Positions 23,164-32,097 of a DNA stretch of 39,414 bases are shown in pieces (the first letter of the stretch is position 1; each line of letters opens with the position of its first letter). Source of the DNA: Bacteroidota bacterium (lineage in GTDB: Bacteria > Bacteroidota > Bacteroidia > Bacteroidales > WCHB1-69); contig JAGDMF010000017.1 of NCBI GenBank assembly GCA_017860455.1, forward strand, positions 1-39,414, written 5' to 3'. The notes under the pieces are model-generated. The model saw only the letters and a list, made by a program, of their open reading frames with translations, had not been told where the DNA came from and did no database searches. Made by a program: the position numbers and the translations under genes.

Positions 23164-24570
23164 TTATTGTATTCCATCATTTGTAACTTTTCTTTTGGCA
23201 AGGGATAAAAACACGCCCATAAATGAAAGGATGGTAAATATGATAAACACAATTTTGGTACTGTTTATAAAATCGGGAATATTGGATTCATTAATCTTCT
23301 GATTTCCTAAGAATAGATGCATGGACAAAGATGCAATGGCCATACTGAACATCATTCCGGTTGATCTCATGGTTGCTAATGTGGCTGAGGCTGTCCCATA
23401 AATCTTTTTATCGACAGAACTCATAACAACATTGGTATTTGGAGAAGAAAATAAACCGAAACCAAACCCTAAAATGGCTAATCCGATCACAATATAGGTA
23501 AGTGATGTTCCCTGATGGATAAAAGTAAGCATAAAAAGACCAACCATGCTAATCGCCATTCCTGCAGCAGCAAGGAATCTGGGGTTTTTCTTATCTGACA
23601 ATCTTCCGGAAAAAGAAGCTACCAATGCCATCATAAGCGGCTGTGCTATGAGAATCATACCGGCTTCTTTAGGATTTAATCCTAACACAAACTGAAGATA
23701 AAGGCTTAACATGAATGTTAAGGCAAAAGTGGATGAATAATTGATCAATGCGGATATATTGGATAGTGCAAACACTCTGTTTTGAGAAAAAATACGCACA
23801 TCTAAAACAGGATTAGCCACTTTTAATTCAATATAAATAAACAAAAATAATCCTAAAACACCCAATGTTGTCAAAATGATTGCTGATGGGATGGGGAGTT
23901 TAGAAAACCCATACATCAACATGGAGATGGCAATCATAAATACCATAGATCCCATATAATCAAATTTTTCTTCCACTTTGGAGATTTGTTCTTTGGGAAC
24001 TTTCGTGACGATTAAAATGGAGATCAGTAAACTAAGAAAACTGATGATATAAAAAATGCTGCGCCATCCGAGAGAATCGGTGAGGAATCCACCAATGATC
24101 GGAGCTAATGATGAACCTACATACACGGCAGAAACGTTCAAACCAATCACTTTTCCTCTTTGTTCGGGAGGATAGGTTGAGATGATCAGTGCCATATTGT
24201 TACTTACCATCATAGCTGAAAAGATTCCCTGTAAAAGACGGAAGCTGATTAGAGAAATAGGATCAAAAGAGAGACTGCACATCAGAGTAGTGATGGCAAA
24301 GCCAATGATTCCGATCAATAACATTTTTCTGCGTCCATAAAGATCACCCAGTTTGCCAAATGGAACCAGAAGAATCGCAGAAGAGAGCAGATAACTCATC
24401 GTAACCCAGCTTAGGCCCACTGCAGACATGGAAAAGTCTATCCCTATCTGTTTTAGTGCCAGATTGATAGAGGATCCCATAAATGGATTCAGAAAATGGG
24501 AACTCATGGTTACAATGAGTAAAAAGTTGAGACTTTTTTTGGGTGTGGTATCTTGTTGTTGTGAAATCAT
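23164..24570 (-). CDS. MFS transporter, DHA2 (EmrB/QacA-like) family
   Basis: 468 residues with about 14 transmembrane helices. Motif A GKLGDLYGRRKMLLIG lies in the loop between helices 2 and 3. Motif C-like SSLAPIIGGFLTDSLGWRSIFYI (helix 5) marks a drug-proton antiporter. Opening SSHFLNPFMGSSINLALKQI is typical of the family. It should export hydrophobic or cationic compounds using the proton gradient; the substrate is unknown. Its end converges on purB. It lies downstream of tRNA-Leu on the same strand but beyond the tRNA terminator, and no clear promoter box was seen between the two. Confidence 0.9.
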   Translation of the reverse strand: MISQQQDTTPKKSLNFLLIVTMSSHFLNPFMGSSINLALKQIGIDFSMSAVGLSWVTMSYLLSSAILLVPFGKLGDLYGRRKMLLIGIIGFAITTLMCSLSFDPISLISFRLLQGIFSAMMVSNNMALIISTYPPEQRGKVIGLNVSAVYVGSSLAPIIGGFLTDSLGWRSIFYIISFLSLLISILIVTKVPKEQISKVEEKFDYMGSMVFMIAISMLMYGFSKLPIPSAIILTTLGVLGLFLFIYIELKVANPVLDVRIFSQNRVFALSNISALINYSSTFALTFMLSLYLQFVLGLNPKEAGMILIAQPLMMALVASFSGRLSDKKNPRFLAAAGMAISMVGLFMLTFIHQGTSLTYIVIGLAILGFGFGLFSSPNTNVVMSSVDKKIYGTASATLATMRSTGMMFSMAIASLSMHLFLGNQKINESNIPDFINSTKIVFIIFTILSFMGVFLSLAKRKVTNDGIQ

Positions 24571-24598
24571 GAAAACTTTGAATTAGATTATGGGAAAA

Positions 24599-24628
24599 AA
24601 GCTTGACAATCATTTGATTATCAAGCTT
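24599..24628. terminator. Terminator after tRNA-Leu
   Basis: AAGCTTGACAATCA and TGATTATCAAGCTT pair over 14 bases with one mismatch around a TT loop, with A/T runs on both sides. On the minus strand it follows the tRNA 3' end by ten bases. Confidence 0.85.
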
Positions 24629-24638
24629 TTTCTTTTTG

Positions 24639-24722
24639 TACCACGGGCCGGGATCGAACCGGCACGAGTGTTATCTCACCGGTTTTTGAGACCGGCGCGT
24701 CTACCAATTCCGCCACCATGGC
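24639..24722 (-). tRNA. tRNA-Leu (CAA)
   Basis: Minus-strand 84-nt tRNA with the long variable arm of a class II tRNA. The acceptor GCCATGG pairs with CCGTGGT (two G-U pairs), and the D-loop holds AATTGGTAGACGCG. The anticodon stem CCGGT/ACCGG holds loop CTCAAAA with anticodon CAA; the T-arm is GCCGG-TTCGATC-CCGGC. Discriminator A73 fits Leu identity. CCA is not encoded. Confidence 0.96.
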
Positions 24723-24732
24723 ATTGAGCTGG

Positions 24733-24740
24733 CAAAAGTA
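24733..24740 (-). promoter_or_regulatory. -7 box TACTTTTG of tRNA-Leu
   Basis: TAnnTTTG match 10 bases before the tRNA 5' end, the same geometry as at tRNA-Cys. It separates the tRNA from the upstream nspC operon. Confidence 0.5.
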
Positions 24741-24765
24741 CTATTTTTTTTTGAAATAAGTGACC

Positions 24766-25929
24766 TTAGCTTAATTTTTTCTTATAATCATCATAATCAC
24801 CGGGTTCAGATAACAATAAGAAGGAACCATCCCCTTTTACAACACCAATTCCGGGATGTTTCACCCCGTTAAAGTAAGTCGTTTTAACCATGGTATAGTG
24901 GATCATATCATCAAAAACGATCAAATCGCCAGGTTCTAAGGGTTCCTCAAAGGCAAAATCACCCATTCCGATATAATCTCCGGCTAAACAGGATGATCCA
25001 CCCAAGCGATACACATTTTTACTTTCTGAATTGGGTTCAGATGCCCCTAAAACACTTGGTTTATAAGGCATTTCGAGACAGTCTGGAAGGTGGCAGGAGA
25101 ATGAGATATTCAACATTGCAATCTGAGTACCTCTGTTGTCGAGCACATCTTCTACTGTTGATACTAAAACGCCGGTTTGCCAGCCTACTGCTTCTCCCGG
25201 TTCGAGTATAACATCCTCAATATTGGGATATCTGGATTTAAAATCTTGTAATAATTGAATCAAATGGGGAACGTCATAATCGACTCTGGTAATATGATGA
25301 CCCCCTCCGAAGTTCACCCATTTACACTCTTTGATTAAATGACCAAACTTTGCTTCAAATGCTTTTAAGCTATTCTCTAATGCATAACTATCATTTTCAC
25401 AAAGTACGTGAAAATGGAGTCCCTCTATATGTTCCGGTAAATGTTCCGGCATATTTTCGTGCAAAATGCCCAATCTTGATCCCGGAAGCGCCGGATTGTA
25501 TAAATCGGTTTCTATTTCAGAATACTCCGGATTCACGCGTAGACCAAAACTGATTTTTTTAGGACAGGCTATTGCCTTTTCTTTGTATTTATACCACTGA
25601 TTCAGGGAATTGAATGTTAAATGGGAACTATAATACAACAAAGATTCAAATTCCTCTTCCAGATAAACGGGAGCGTAAGTATGTGCTTCTGTTTGCATCT
25701 CTTCCACAATCAAGCGTGCTTCGTTCAGTGAACTGGCTGTAGCTCCGGCTAAATAATTTCTGATTAAAGGAAAAGAGTGCCAAAAGGCAAATCCTTTCAA
25801 CGCACAGATGATGGACACACCGGCTTCCTCCTGCACTAAATTTAATAATTGCAAATTGGCTTCCAGGGCATCTTCAAACATCACATAACAGGGAGATGGA
25901 AATGCTTCATATTTTGATAAATCTGCCAT
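24766..25929 (-). CDS. nspC: Carboxynorspermidine decarboxylase
   Basis: PLP enzyme that decarboxylates carboxynorspermidine or carboxyspermidine, the last step of the alternative (aspartate semialdehyde) polyamine route. 387 residues of the alanine racemase-fold III decarboxylase type. Seen: the PLP lysine in ICALKGFAFWHSFPL (about residues 40-54), HFHVLCENDS, WVNFGGGHHITR, EPGEAVGWQTGVLV, and the second-site Cys in GGSSCLAGDYIGMGDF. The partner carboxynorspermidine synthase is not in this window. Last gene of serS-TPR-rsmA-nspC, 11 bases after rsmA. Confidence 0.94.
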   Translation of the reverse strand: MADLSKYEAFPSPCYVMFEDALEANLQLLNLVQEEAGVSIICALKGFAFWHSFPLIRNYLAGATASSLNEARLIVEEMQTEAHTYAPVYLEEEFESLLYYSSHLTFNSLNQWYKYKEKAIACPKKISFGLRVNPEYSEIETDLYNPALPGSRLGILHENMPEHLPEHIEGLHFHVLCENDSYALENSLKAFEAKFGHLIKECKWVNFGGGHHITRVDYDVPHLIQLLQDFKSRYPNIEDVILEPGEAVGWQTGVLVSTVEDVLDNRGTQIAMLNISFSCHLPDCLEMPYKPSVLGASEPNSESKNVYRLGGSSCLAGDYIGMGDFAFEEPLEPGDLIVFDDMIHYTMVKTTYFNGVKHPGIGVVKGDGSFLLLSEPGDYDDYKKKLS

Positions 25930-25940
25930 AAACTGGTATA

Positions 25941-26699
25941 TTATAAGATAACATGATTAGTAATCAATTCAAATTGGGCTACATCTAATTGTTCCGGTCT
26001 TAGATTAAAAATGGGATTTTCCATAAAATCTGTATCAAAATGGTACGATTTTAAAGAATTTCTCAACGTTTTTCTTCTTTGATTGAAAGCAGTTTTGATC
26101 ACTTGCTTGAACAGCTGTGGATCACAGGATAGTTTTTTTTCAGGATTTAAAGTCATTCTAATAACGGCAGACTTCACTTGAGGTGGTGGTGTAAAAAGAT
26201 GTTCATCAACGGTAAACAGATATTCTATATCAAAAAAAGCCTGTAATAAAACACTTAGTATTCCATACTGTTTTTTACCCGGTTTTGAGGCTACTCTTTC
26301 GGCTACTTCCTTTTGAAACATTCCCACCATTTCTGTACATAACTCTTTATTTTCAAGAATTTTAAATAAAATTTGAGAGGAAATATTATACGGGAAGTTG
26401 CCAATAATAGTAAATGGCTCTGTATACATTTGATCTAAAGGGAGTTGCAAAAAATCACCTGAAATGATGGAGAGTTCGGGATACTTTTTTTTCAAATAAT
26501 CAACCGATTCTCTGTCAATTTCAACCACTGAAAAATGGATCTCTTTTTTTTGCAATAAATATTTTGTGAGGACGCCCATTCCGGGGCCAATCTCCAATAC
26601 ATTTTTATTGGTACTTTTTATGGCATCAACTATCTGATAAGCAATATTTTCATCATTTAAGAAATGTTGACCTAACTGTTTTTTGGGTTTAACGTTCAT
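25941..26699 (-). CDS. rsmA: 16S rRNA dimethyladenosine transferase (KsgA)
   Basis: Dimethylates A1518 and A1519 of 16S rRNA late in 30S assembly. 252 residues. Seen: KKQLGQHFLNDENIAYQIVD, SAM motif I VLEIGPGMGVLTKYLL, acidic VVEIDRESV, the catalytic NFPY motif in IIGNFPYNISSQILFKIL, and the C-terminal FTPPPQVKSAVIRM and FNQRRKTLRNSLK. Complete, close to family length. It follows the TPR gene by 12 bases. Confidence 0.97.
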   Translation of the reverse strand: MNVKPKKQLGQHFLNDENIAYQIVDAIKSTNKNVLEIGPGMGVLTKYLLQKKEIHFSVVEIDRESVDYLKKKYPELSIISGDFLQLPLDQMYTEPFTIIGNFPYNISSQILFKILENKELCTEMVGMFQKEVAERVASKPGKKQYGILSVLLQAFFDIEYLFTVDEHLFTPPPQVKSAVIRMTLNPEKKLSCDPQLFKQVIKTAFNQRRKTLRNSLKSYHFDTDFMENPIFNLRPEQLDVAQFELITNHVIL

Positions 26700-26711
26700 T
26701 TTAATCAGAGT

Positions 26712-28628
26712 TTAGTTCAACACATCTCCTCTAAGATATCTAAACCGTTTACGGGCATCAATGACATAAAGGCTTCCGGGATACTCTTTCAATAGTTTTT
26801 GATAATAAGTCATCGCTTCCGGAGTATTTTTAAGATAAAATTCGTACAATTCTGCTAATTTATAGAGCGCATCATCTCCTAAAATATCTGTGGAATAGGA
26901 GGTTATGATTTCTTTATAGTATTTTTCCGCACTAAAATAGTCTTTTTGTCGCGTTGCAATCTGTGCTCTTTGGTATAAAACATCATCAGCGAGTTTAGAT
27001 AAAGGAGAAAAATAGTAGATAGAATCCAGATATTTAAGAGCTTCAACATCATTATTTTGAAAGATCATAAAATCTGCTTTAGCAAAATAACGAAGTGCCA
27101 GATTATGGGTTTGGTTATCAGAAAACAAAAGTGCAGTGGTATCTTCTTCATTTGTTTCTTCTTCATCCTCTTCATTATCAGAAATGATAAAAGAGAGGTA
27201 CATGGCATCATTGGAGATTAGTTTAGATGTGGCTGCTCTTAGAACGTCCAGTTGACTTACAGCCCAGGCAAACTCTCCAATATAAAATGACAATTTTGCA
27301 TTTTTAAATTTGGCTAACTGACCAATTGAATCGTTTGGAAAATCTTTATCTACCTGTGAATAGAGAAGTGTTGCATCCCATATCTGATTGGTATGAAGCA
27401 AGATATCAGCAAGATCAACTTTATAAATAGCTTTCTCTTTGTTATCTTTTACAGCGTTAGTAATTGCTTTATTCAGTAGCGCAATGGCTTCATCACTTTT
27501 TTGAGTATAGAATGCTAATAAGTGAGCATATTGTCTTGTCCATTCCATAGTTCCGGAGTGGATTCCGAACTCATCGATGATTTTTTTAAAATCTCTTTCC
27601 AGGGCAAGAGCATCATCCATTTTAACAGGAGAGGTAGAAGTGAGAAGAAGGTATTTTACATTAAGCAATTCAAACTGAGCTGTAGTATAAATGGGTGAAT
27701 TAGGATCTTTTTTTAAAATTTCCTGAAGTGCTTCAATGGCATAATCATAAGCTCTGTTTTCTTTAGCTATAAGGGAAAAATCGAATAATACCTCACCGGG
27801 ATTTTTTCCTCTTCGATCCACAGATCTGGCAATATTCAAGGCATCAAAAAAATCTTTGTTTAATAAAGAGATCCAGTAATATAATTTTAAATAGCAGAAG
27901 TTATCCGGTTTGTTTTGAACTGCTTTTTTTAGTGCATTTTTAACGGTAATATGATTTTGATTATCGGCATCATCCATTAATAAATTTTGGATGATCTCCT
28001 GAGCAGTTGGGAGGTATTTTTCATCATTATCCTGAATCAGGTTTAACGCTTCTTCAATAATTTTGTCAGTAAGATTCAATTGCTGATAAAGAGTTGTTAA
28101 CTCTTTCGAAAATAATTTATTATCATTCAATTGTCTTCTCCCTTTCATCAGAACCAGTTCTGCATAGTCTCTTTTAGCAAAAGATAGAAAAACGTTATAG
28201 AGTTCCCGATATCCGTTTTCGTTATTAGGAACATTTTTAACGGTTTCATCATAAATTTCAATAGCATCCTTCATATTCCCGGAAAGTTCATACACATAAC
28301 CGAGATCTACAGCATATCTTTGGAGTGTTGGAAACGCTTTTTGTTGTTTTTTAACCACTTTCTCTAAAGCTTTATAATCTTTAAGTTCTAAAAGTGTTCT
28401 ATAGTAATAAAAATAGATATAAGAATCTTGTTTTTTATCAAAAATTTTCTCAAAAAGTTCTCTGGCTTTTTCATACTCTTTATCCTGAAAATATTGGATT
28501 GCCAGTTTTTCATCCGGATTATTCTGAGCAGCAACACGATTCAAGGTCATGTTAAGTGCCATAAATAATCCTAATACAAAAATAATTTTGATCAGAAAGG
28601 AATTGAAAAAAGAGATTTTTTTTGACAT
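26712..28628 (-). CDS. Secreted tetratricopeptide repeat protein
   Basis: 638 residues. An N-terminal signal segment (about residues 10-34) is followed by many TPR-like helix pairs along the whole length: AIQYFQDKEYEKARELFEKI, DAIEIYDETVKNVPNN, YAIEALQEILKKDPNSPIY, EALKYLDSIYYFSPLSK, YFSAEKYYKEIITSYS and AMTYYQKLLKEYPGS. An acidic insert (EEDEEETNEEDTT, about residue 480) breaks the array. It is a periplasmic scaffold of unknown partner, similar to long TPR proteins found in most Bacteroidota. It is nine bases after serS and ahead of rsmA; the linkage looks like genome packing rather than function. Confidence 0.88.
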   Translation of the reverse strand: MSKKISFFNSFLIKIIFVLGLFMALNMTLNRVAAQNNPDEKLAIQYFQDKEYEKARELFEKIFDKKQDSYIYFYYYRTLLELKDYKALEKVVKKQQKAFPTLQRYAVDLGYVYELSGNMKDAIEIYDETVKNVPNNENGYRELYNVFLSFAKRDYAELVLMKGRRQLNDNKLFSKELTTLYQQLNLTDKIIEEALNLIQDNDEKYLPTAQEIIQNLLMDDADNQNHITVKNALKKAVQNKPDNFCYLKLYYWISLLNKDFFDALNIARSVDRRGKNPGEVLFDFSLIAKENRAYDYAIEALQEILKKDPNSPIYTTAQFELLNVKYLLLTSTSPVKMDDALALERDFKKIIDEFGIHSGTMEWTRQYAHLLAFYTQKSDEAIALLNKAITNAVKDNKEKAIYKVDLADILLHTNQIWDATLLYSQVDKDFPNDSIGQLAKFKNAKLSFYIGEFAWAVSQLDVLRAATSKLISNDAMYLSFIISDNEEDEEETNEEDTTALLFSDNQTHNLALRYFAKADFMIFQNNDVEALKYLDSIYYFSPLSKLADDVLYQRAQIATRQKDYFSAEKYYKEIITSYSTDILGDDALYKLAELYEFYLKNTPEAMTYYQKLLKEYPGSLYVIDARKRFRYLRGDVLN

Positions 28629-28637
28629 GATGATTGG

Positions 28638-29912
28638 TTAATCAATAATATCAAAACCGGTATATTTTCTTAACACTTGAGGAATTACGATTCCTTTATC
28701 TGTTTGATTATTTTCGATAAGAGCAGCCATAATACGGGGTAGAGCGAGAGCACTTCCGTTAAGGGTGTGGGCTAATTTCGTTTTTCCGGTTTCTTCATCC
28801 TTGAATCTTAATTTCATTCTATTCGCCTGAAATGCCTCAAAATTGGATACAGAGCTCACCTCGAGCCATTTTTGTTGTGCTTTGGAGTAAACCTCCATAT
28901 CATAGGTTAAGGCCGATGTAAAGCTCATATCGCCTCCACACAAGCGAAGCACTCTGAAAGGTAATTCAAGTTTTCTGAGAAGTCCCATAACATAGTTTCG
29001 CATCTCTTCCAAAGTTTGATAAGAGCGGTAAGGGTGTTGAATTTGAACGATCTCCACTTTATCAAACTGGTGAAGTCTGTTTAATCCTCTAACATCTTTA
29101 CCGTAAGAACCAGCTTCACGGCGGAAACAAGCAGAATAGGCACAATTTTTAATGGGGAAGTCTGATTCTTTAAGAATAACATCTCTATAAATATTGGTAA
29201 CCGGAACTTCAGCGGTAGGTATTAAATAAAAATCATCCACTGTTGCGTGGTACATTTGACCATCTTTATCAGGGAGTTGGCCGGTTGCGTAAGCAGAATC
29301 TTTATTGACCATATAAGGGGGTTGCACTTCTGTATAGTTTTCGGCAGAAGCAGAGTCGAGGAAAAAGTTGATCAATGCACGTTGTAATTTAGCTCCTTTT
29401 CCTTTATAAACAGGGAAACCGGCACCGGTAATTTTAGTTCCTAATTCAAAGTCAATAATATCAAATTTTTTAACCAAATCCCAGTGTGGAACAGCAGTTT
29501 CATCCATATTAGAATCATCACCTTCTTTGTGAATGATCTCATTATCATTAGCACCGAAGCCAACAGGAACAGAATCATGAGGAAGATTTGGTAAAAGCAC
29601 TAAAATATCAATAATTTCTTGTTCTTTTTGATCCAAAGCCGTTTGATCCTCTTTTTCCGATATTTTGAGTTCTGCAATTTTATCTTTTAAAGGAGCAGCA
29701 TCAGCAGCTTTTCCTGATTTGAAAAGGATGCCAATCTCTTTCGAGAGTCTGTTTTGTTCCATTAAGTTGTTATCAAGGCTGGTTTTAAGAGCTCTGATTT
29801 CTGCGTCTAAAGCCAAGATTTTGGAGATGTTTTCCGTAGCATCTACATTTTTCACTTTCAATTTGTCAATTACAAATTGAGCATTTTCACGGATCGTTTG
29901 TATCTGTAACAT
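28638..29912 (-). CDS. serS: Seryl-tRNA synthetase
   Basis: Charges tRNA-Ser (and tRNA-Sec where present). 424 residues. An N-terminal antiparallel coiled-coil arm (about residues 25-105) is followed by class II motifs: motif 2 CFRREAGSYGKDVRGLNRLH, the ATP/serine-site VEIVQIQHP, and motif 3 in LNGSALALPRIMAALIENNQ. TAEVPVTNIY is the serine-binding region. It has its own -7 box at 29939-29932 and is first in the serS-TPR-rsmA-nspC operon. No T-box leader is visible. Confidence 0.97.
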   Translation of the reverse strand: MLQIQTIRENAQFVIDKLKVKNVDATENISKILALDAEIRALKTSLDNNLMEQNRLSKEIGILFKSGKAADAAPLKDKIAELKISEKEDQTALDQKEQEIIDILVLLPNLPHDSVPVGFGANDNEIIHKEGDDSNMDETAVPHWDLVKKFDIIDFELGTKITGAGFPVYKGKGAKLQRALINFFLDSASAENYTEVQPPYMVNKDSAYATGQLPDKDGQMYHATVDDFYLIPTAEVPVTNIYRDVILKESDFPIKNCAYSACFRREAGSYGKDVRGLNRLHQFDKVEIVQIQHPYRSYQTLEEMRNYVMGLLRKLELPFRVLRLCGGDMSFTSALTYDMEVYSKAQQKWLEVSSVSNFEAFQANRMKLRFKDEETGKTKLAHTLNGSALALPRIMAALIENNQTDKGIVIPQVLRKYTGFDIID

Positions 29913-29931
29913 TGTTAAAAGAATTAGAGGA

Positions 29932-29939
29932 CAAAAATA
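29932..29939 (-). promoter_or_regulatory. -7 box TATTTTTG of the serS operon
   Basis: TAnnTTTG match 19 bases before the serS ATG. It marks the boundary with the lptC unit upstream. Confidence 0.5.
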
Positions 29940-29960
29940 CTAAAAAAAAGCGATAGAATA

Positions 29961-30545
29961 TTAGAAACCTACATCTGTGGTTAACATTTCTCCGCGAGGA
30001 TTTTTGATAGCGTAGCGGGTAAATTTCTCATCTGCTTCAAATCCGTCGCCACGGTTAATTGTGCCATCGGCTTTAATTTGGATTACTTCTACTTCTGAAT
30101 AGATTCTCTTATTTAGTTTATCCCAAATGATTTGTTCGGATTTGATAGATTCATGTTTTACAAGGTCTGTGATTACAACATTTTTGGATGCCTCCATCCT
30201 TTGCGTCCAATCCTCACTAATGGCATATTCAGCGGTAAGTACCGATTGTTTTTCTCCATTACTGTAGGAAGTAATTTTAATTCCTTTTGGAAAATCCATA
30301 TACGGATTTTCTCCACTATATTTGTTCATAACCGGAGCGAAAAGAGTAAAACTGATTTTGCCTGAGTCACTTAAAGTAATTTCGATATTTGAAGCGGATT
30401 CATCGGGGAATTTTCCATCAAATTCGAGGGGTGCATTTTTTTTATACTGATCACTGGAACAAGAAATGGCAAATGCCATTCCGCAAATCAACAGAATGGC
30501 ACTTAACAATCTTTTATAATTTGTTCTTGAATTCAAAAGTATCAA
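29961..30545 (-). CDS. lptC: LPS export protein LptC (lipoprotein form)
   Basis: 194 residues. A hydrophobic N-terminal segment ends in FAISCSS, a possible lipobox rather than the plain anchor of E. coli LptC. The beta-jellyroll follows: ASNIEITLSDSGKISFTLFA, YMDFPKGIKITSYSNGEKQS, VLTAEYAISEDWTQRMEASK and NVVITDLVKHESIKSEQIIW, the LptC/YrbK strand pattern, then LNKRIYSEVEVIQI. LptC bridges the LptBFG pump to LptA. It follows the TPR gene by five bases. The partner permease is at 19893-21014. Confidence 0.88.
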   Translation of the reverse strand: MILLNSRTNYKRLLSAILLICGMAFAISCSSDQYKKNAPLEFDGKFPDESASNIEITLSDSGKISFTLFAPVMNKYSGENPYMDFPKGIKITSYSNGEKQSVLTAEYAISEDWTQRMEASKNVVITDLVKHESIKSEQIIWDKLNKRIYSEVEVIQIKADGTINRGDGFEADEKFTRYAIKNPRGEMLTTDVGF

Positions 30546-30550
30546 TTAGA

Positions 30551-32032
30551 TTATCTAACAGTTGTTGATTCATTGATCCAACATCCTACTCTATAAGAAT
30601 CTCCATTATTTAAACCTCTGATAAACTTATCATTTTGAGAAGGAAATCTTAATGCACTTCTTTTCTCAGCAACAATTTTATCTAAAGATGGGTCAATTGA
30701 AACTGCTTTGCTATATTTATCAGCAGCAGCCCAGCTTGTTGCATTAGGTAGTGCATCACCTCCGGAACATCTTGATCCAGAAGCTGCATATAAATCCCCA
30801 ATCAAGACATACGCTTGTCCATAATCTGGTTTTAATTTAAGGGCTTCATAACAAGCATTTCTTGCTTCTGTAAAATTATTCATAGCATAATAAATGTTTG
30901 CTATTGAAAAATAAGCTCCTGCTTTTTCTTCATTTGTTTTATATAGGGAAACAGCTTCTGTAAAATATTGAATAGCAAGTTGATATTCCGTATTTGTCAC
31001 TGTATCCTTTTGAAGCATACTTCTACCCATCAAATAAGCAGTGAAGGCACTTGGGTTAGCTTTATGAACAATCTCTAAACCTTCGTTGAAAACAGGGTTT
31101 TTTTGGCATTTGTCTGCTTTTTGGAACAAGGTAAGCATCTTTTGTAAAGCAACTAAATCGGTTCTTATGGATGGCATTTTTTTGGTATACACCTGAATTA
31201 AAACATCACATGGAGCATAAGGAGAAAATCCTATTTCAATATTATTCAAAGTTTTTTTGTAAGTACTAATAAACAAGTTGGATCTGGCAGTATCTTTTGA
31301 TAAAGACTCCATATTTTTGTTGTACTCTTCTTCCGTAATTTGATTGGCTTCTTTTCTTTGTTGAAGGTTTTCAAATTTAGGTAATTGTTGATCTATTTTT
31401 TCATTATACTGTTCAATTCCTAAACTGATATAGGTAGTTGCTCTTTCATAAGCGTCAATAAGTAATACTGTATCTTTCTCACTTTTATACAATTTGAGAG
31501 CTACCTGAAAATAAACATCCCAAATTGTAGGTTGTGTTTTCTCTTTTTCAAGTTCAATAGATTGGGTCATTAAACTGTAAGCTTTTTTATATTGTTCTCT
31601 ATTGTTTTCTACCAAATAGGAAGCAGGTCTATGTCTAACCATATTAAAACCTTGAAAACCCATACCATTCCCTTCAGTAAATTTTTCAGGGAAATAGAGG
31701 TGTCTAACCTGATATGTCCAAATTAGAGAATCAACAAGAAGTTGCTTTTTGGTGGAATCTTGTTCGGCTTTAATGAGGTTTTCAAACATATTTTGTGCAT
31801 AAGTATATAACCCTTCCCAGCAACATGGAGCATGTTGTACTAAATATTGCCAGTTTTCATAGGCATCTTTATAGTTTTTTGATTGGTAAAAGGTTCTGAA
31901 ATAGGATGTTTTGTTTAATGTTTCAACTGAATCCTCTGGTGTAGCACCATATTTATATGGACAATTTGAATTTTGAGCATTCAATCCAAACATTAAAAAA
32001 GTTAGTGAAAAAAGAACAAATAATTTTTTCAT
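30551..32032 (-). CDS. Secreted TPR protein
   Basis: The start at 32032 (MKKLFVLFSLTFLMFGLNAQ, a textbook signal peptide) is preferred to 32044; 493 residues. After NCPYKYGATPEDSVETLN come helical repeats: YQSKNYKDAYENWQYLVQHA, LIDAYERATTYISLGIEQY, and three clear TPRs near the end (YQLAIQYFTEAVSLYK, AGAYFSIANIYYAMNNFTEA, ALKLKPDYGQAYVLIGDLYA). The C-terminus has Cys residues in ASGSRCSG and RVGCWIN. Function unknown. In Bacteroidota such a TPR protein commonly accompanies coaX, an outer membrane barrel and lptC, as here. Confidence 0.85.
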   Translation of the reverse strand: MKKLFVLFSLTFLMFGLNAQNSNCPYKYGATPEDSVETLNKTSYFRTFYQSKNYKDAYENWQYLVQHAPCCWEGLYTYAQNMFENLIKAEQDSTKKQLLVDSLIWTYQVRHLYFPEKFTEGNGMGFQGFNMVRHRPASYLVENNREQYKKAYSLMTQSIELEKEKTQPTIWDVYFQVALKLYKSEKDTVLLIDAYERATTYISLGIEQYNEKIDQQLPKFENLQQRKEANQITEEEYNKNMESLSKDTARSNLFISTYKKTLNNIEIGFSPYAPCDVLIQVYTKKMPSIRTDLVALQKMLTLFQKADKCQKNPVFNEGLEIVHKANPSAFTAYLMGRSMLQKDTVTNTEYQLAIQYFTEAVSLYKTNEEKAGAYFSIANIYYAMNNFTEARNACYEALKLKPDYGQAYVLIGDLYAASGSRCSGGDALPNATSWAAADKYSKAVSIDPSLDKIVAEKRSALRFPSQNDKFIRGLNNGDSYRVGCWINESTTVR

Positions 32033-32097
32033 TTTTAAATTCATTTTATAATTATTGATTTATATTAACAACGTATTTTTTCAAAGAAAAGTATTTA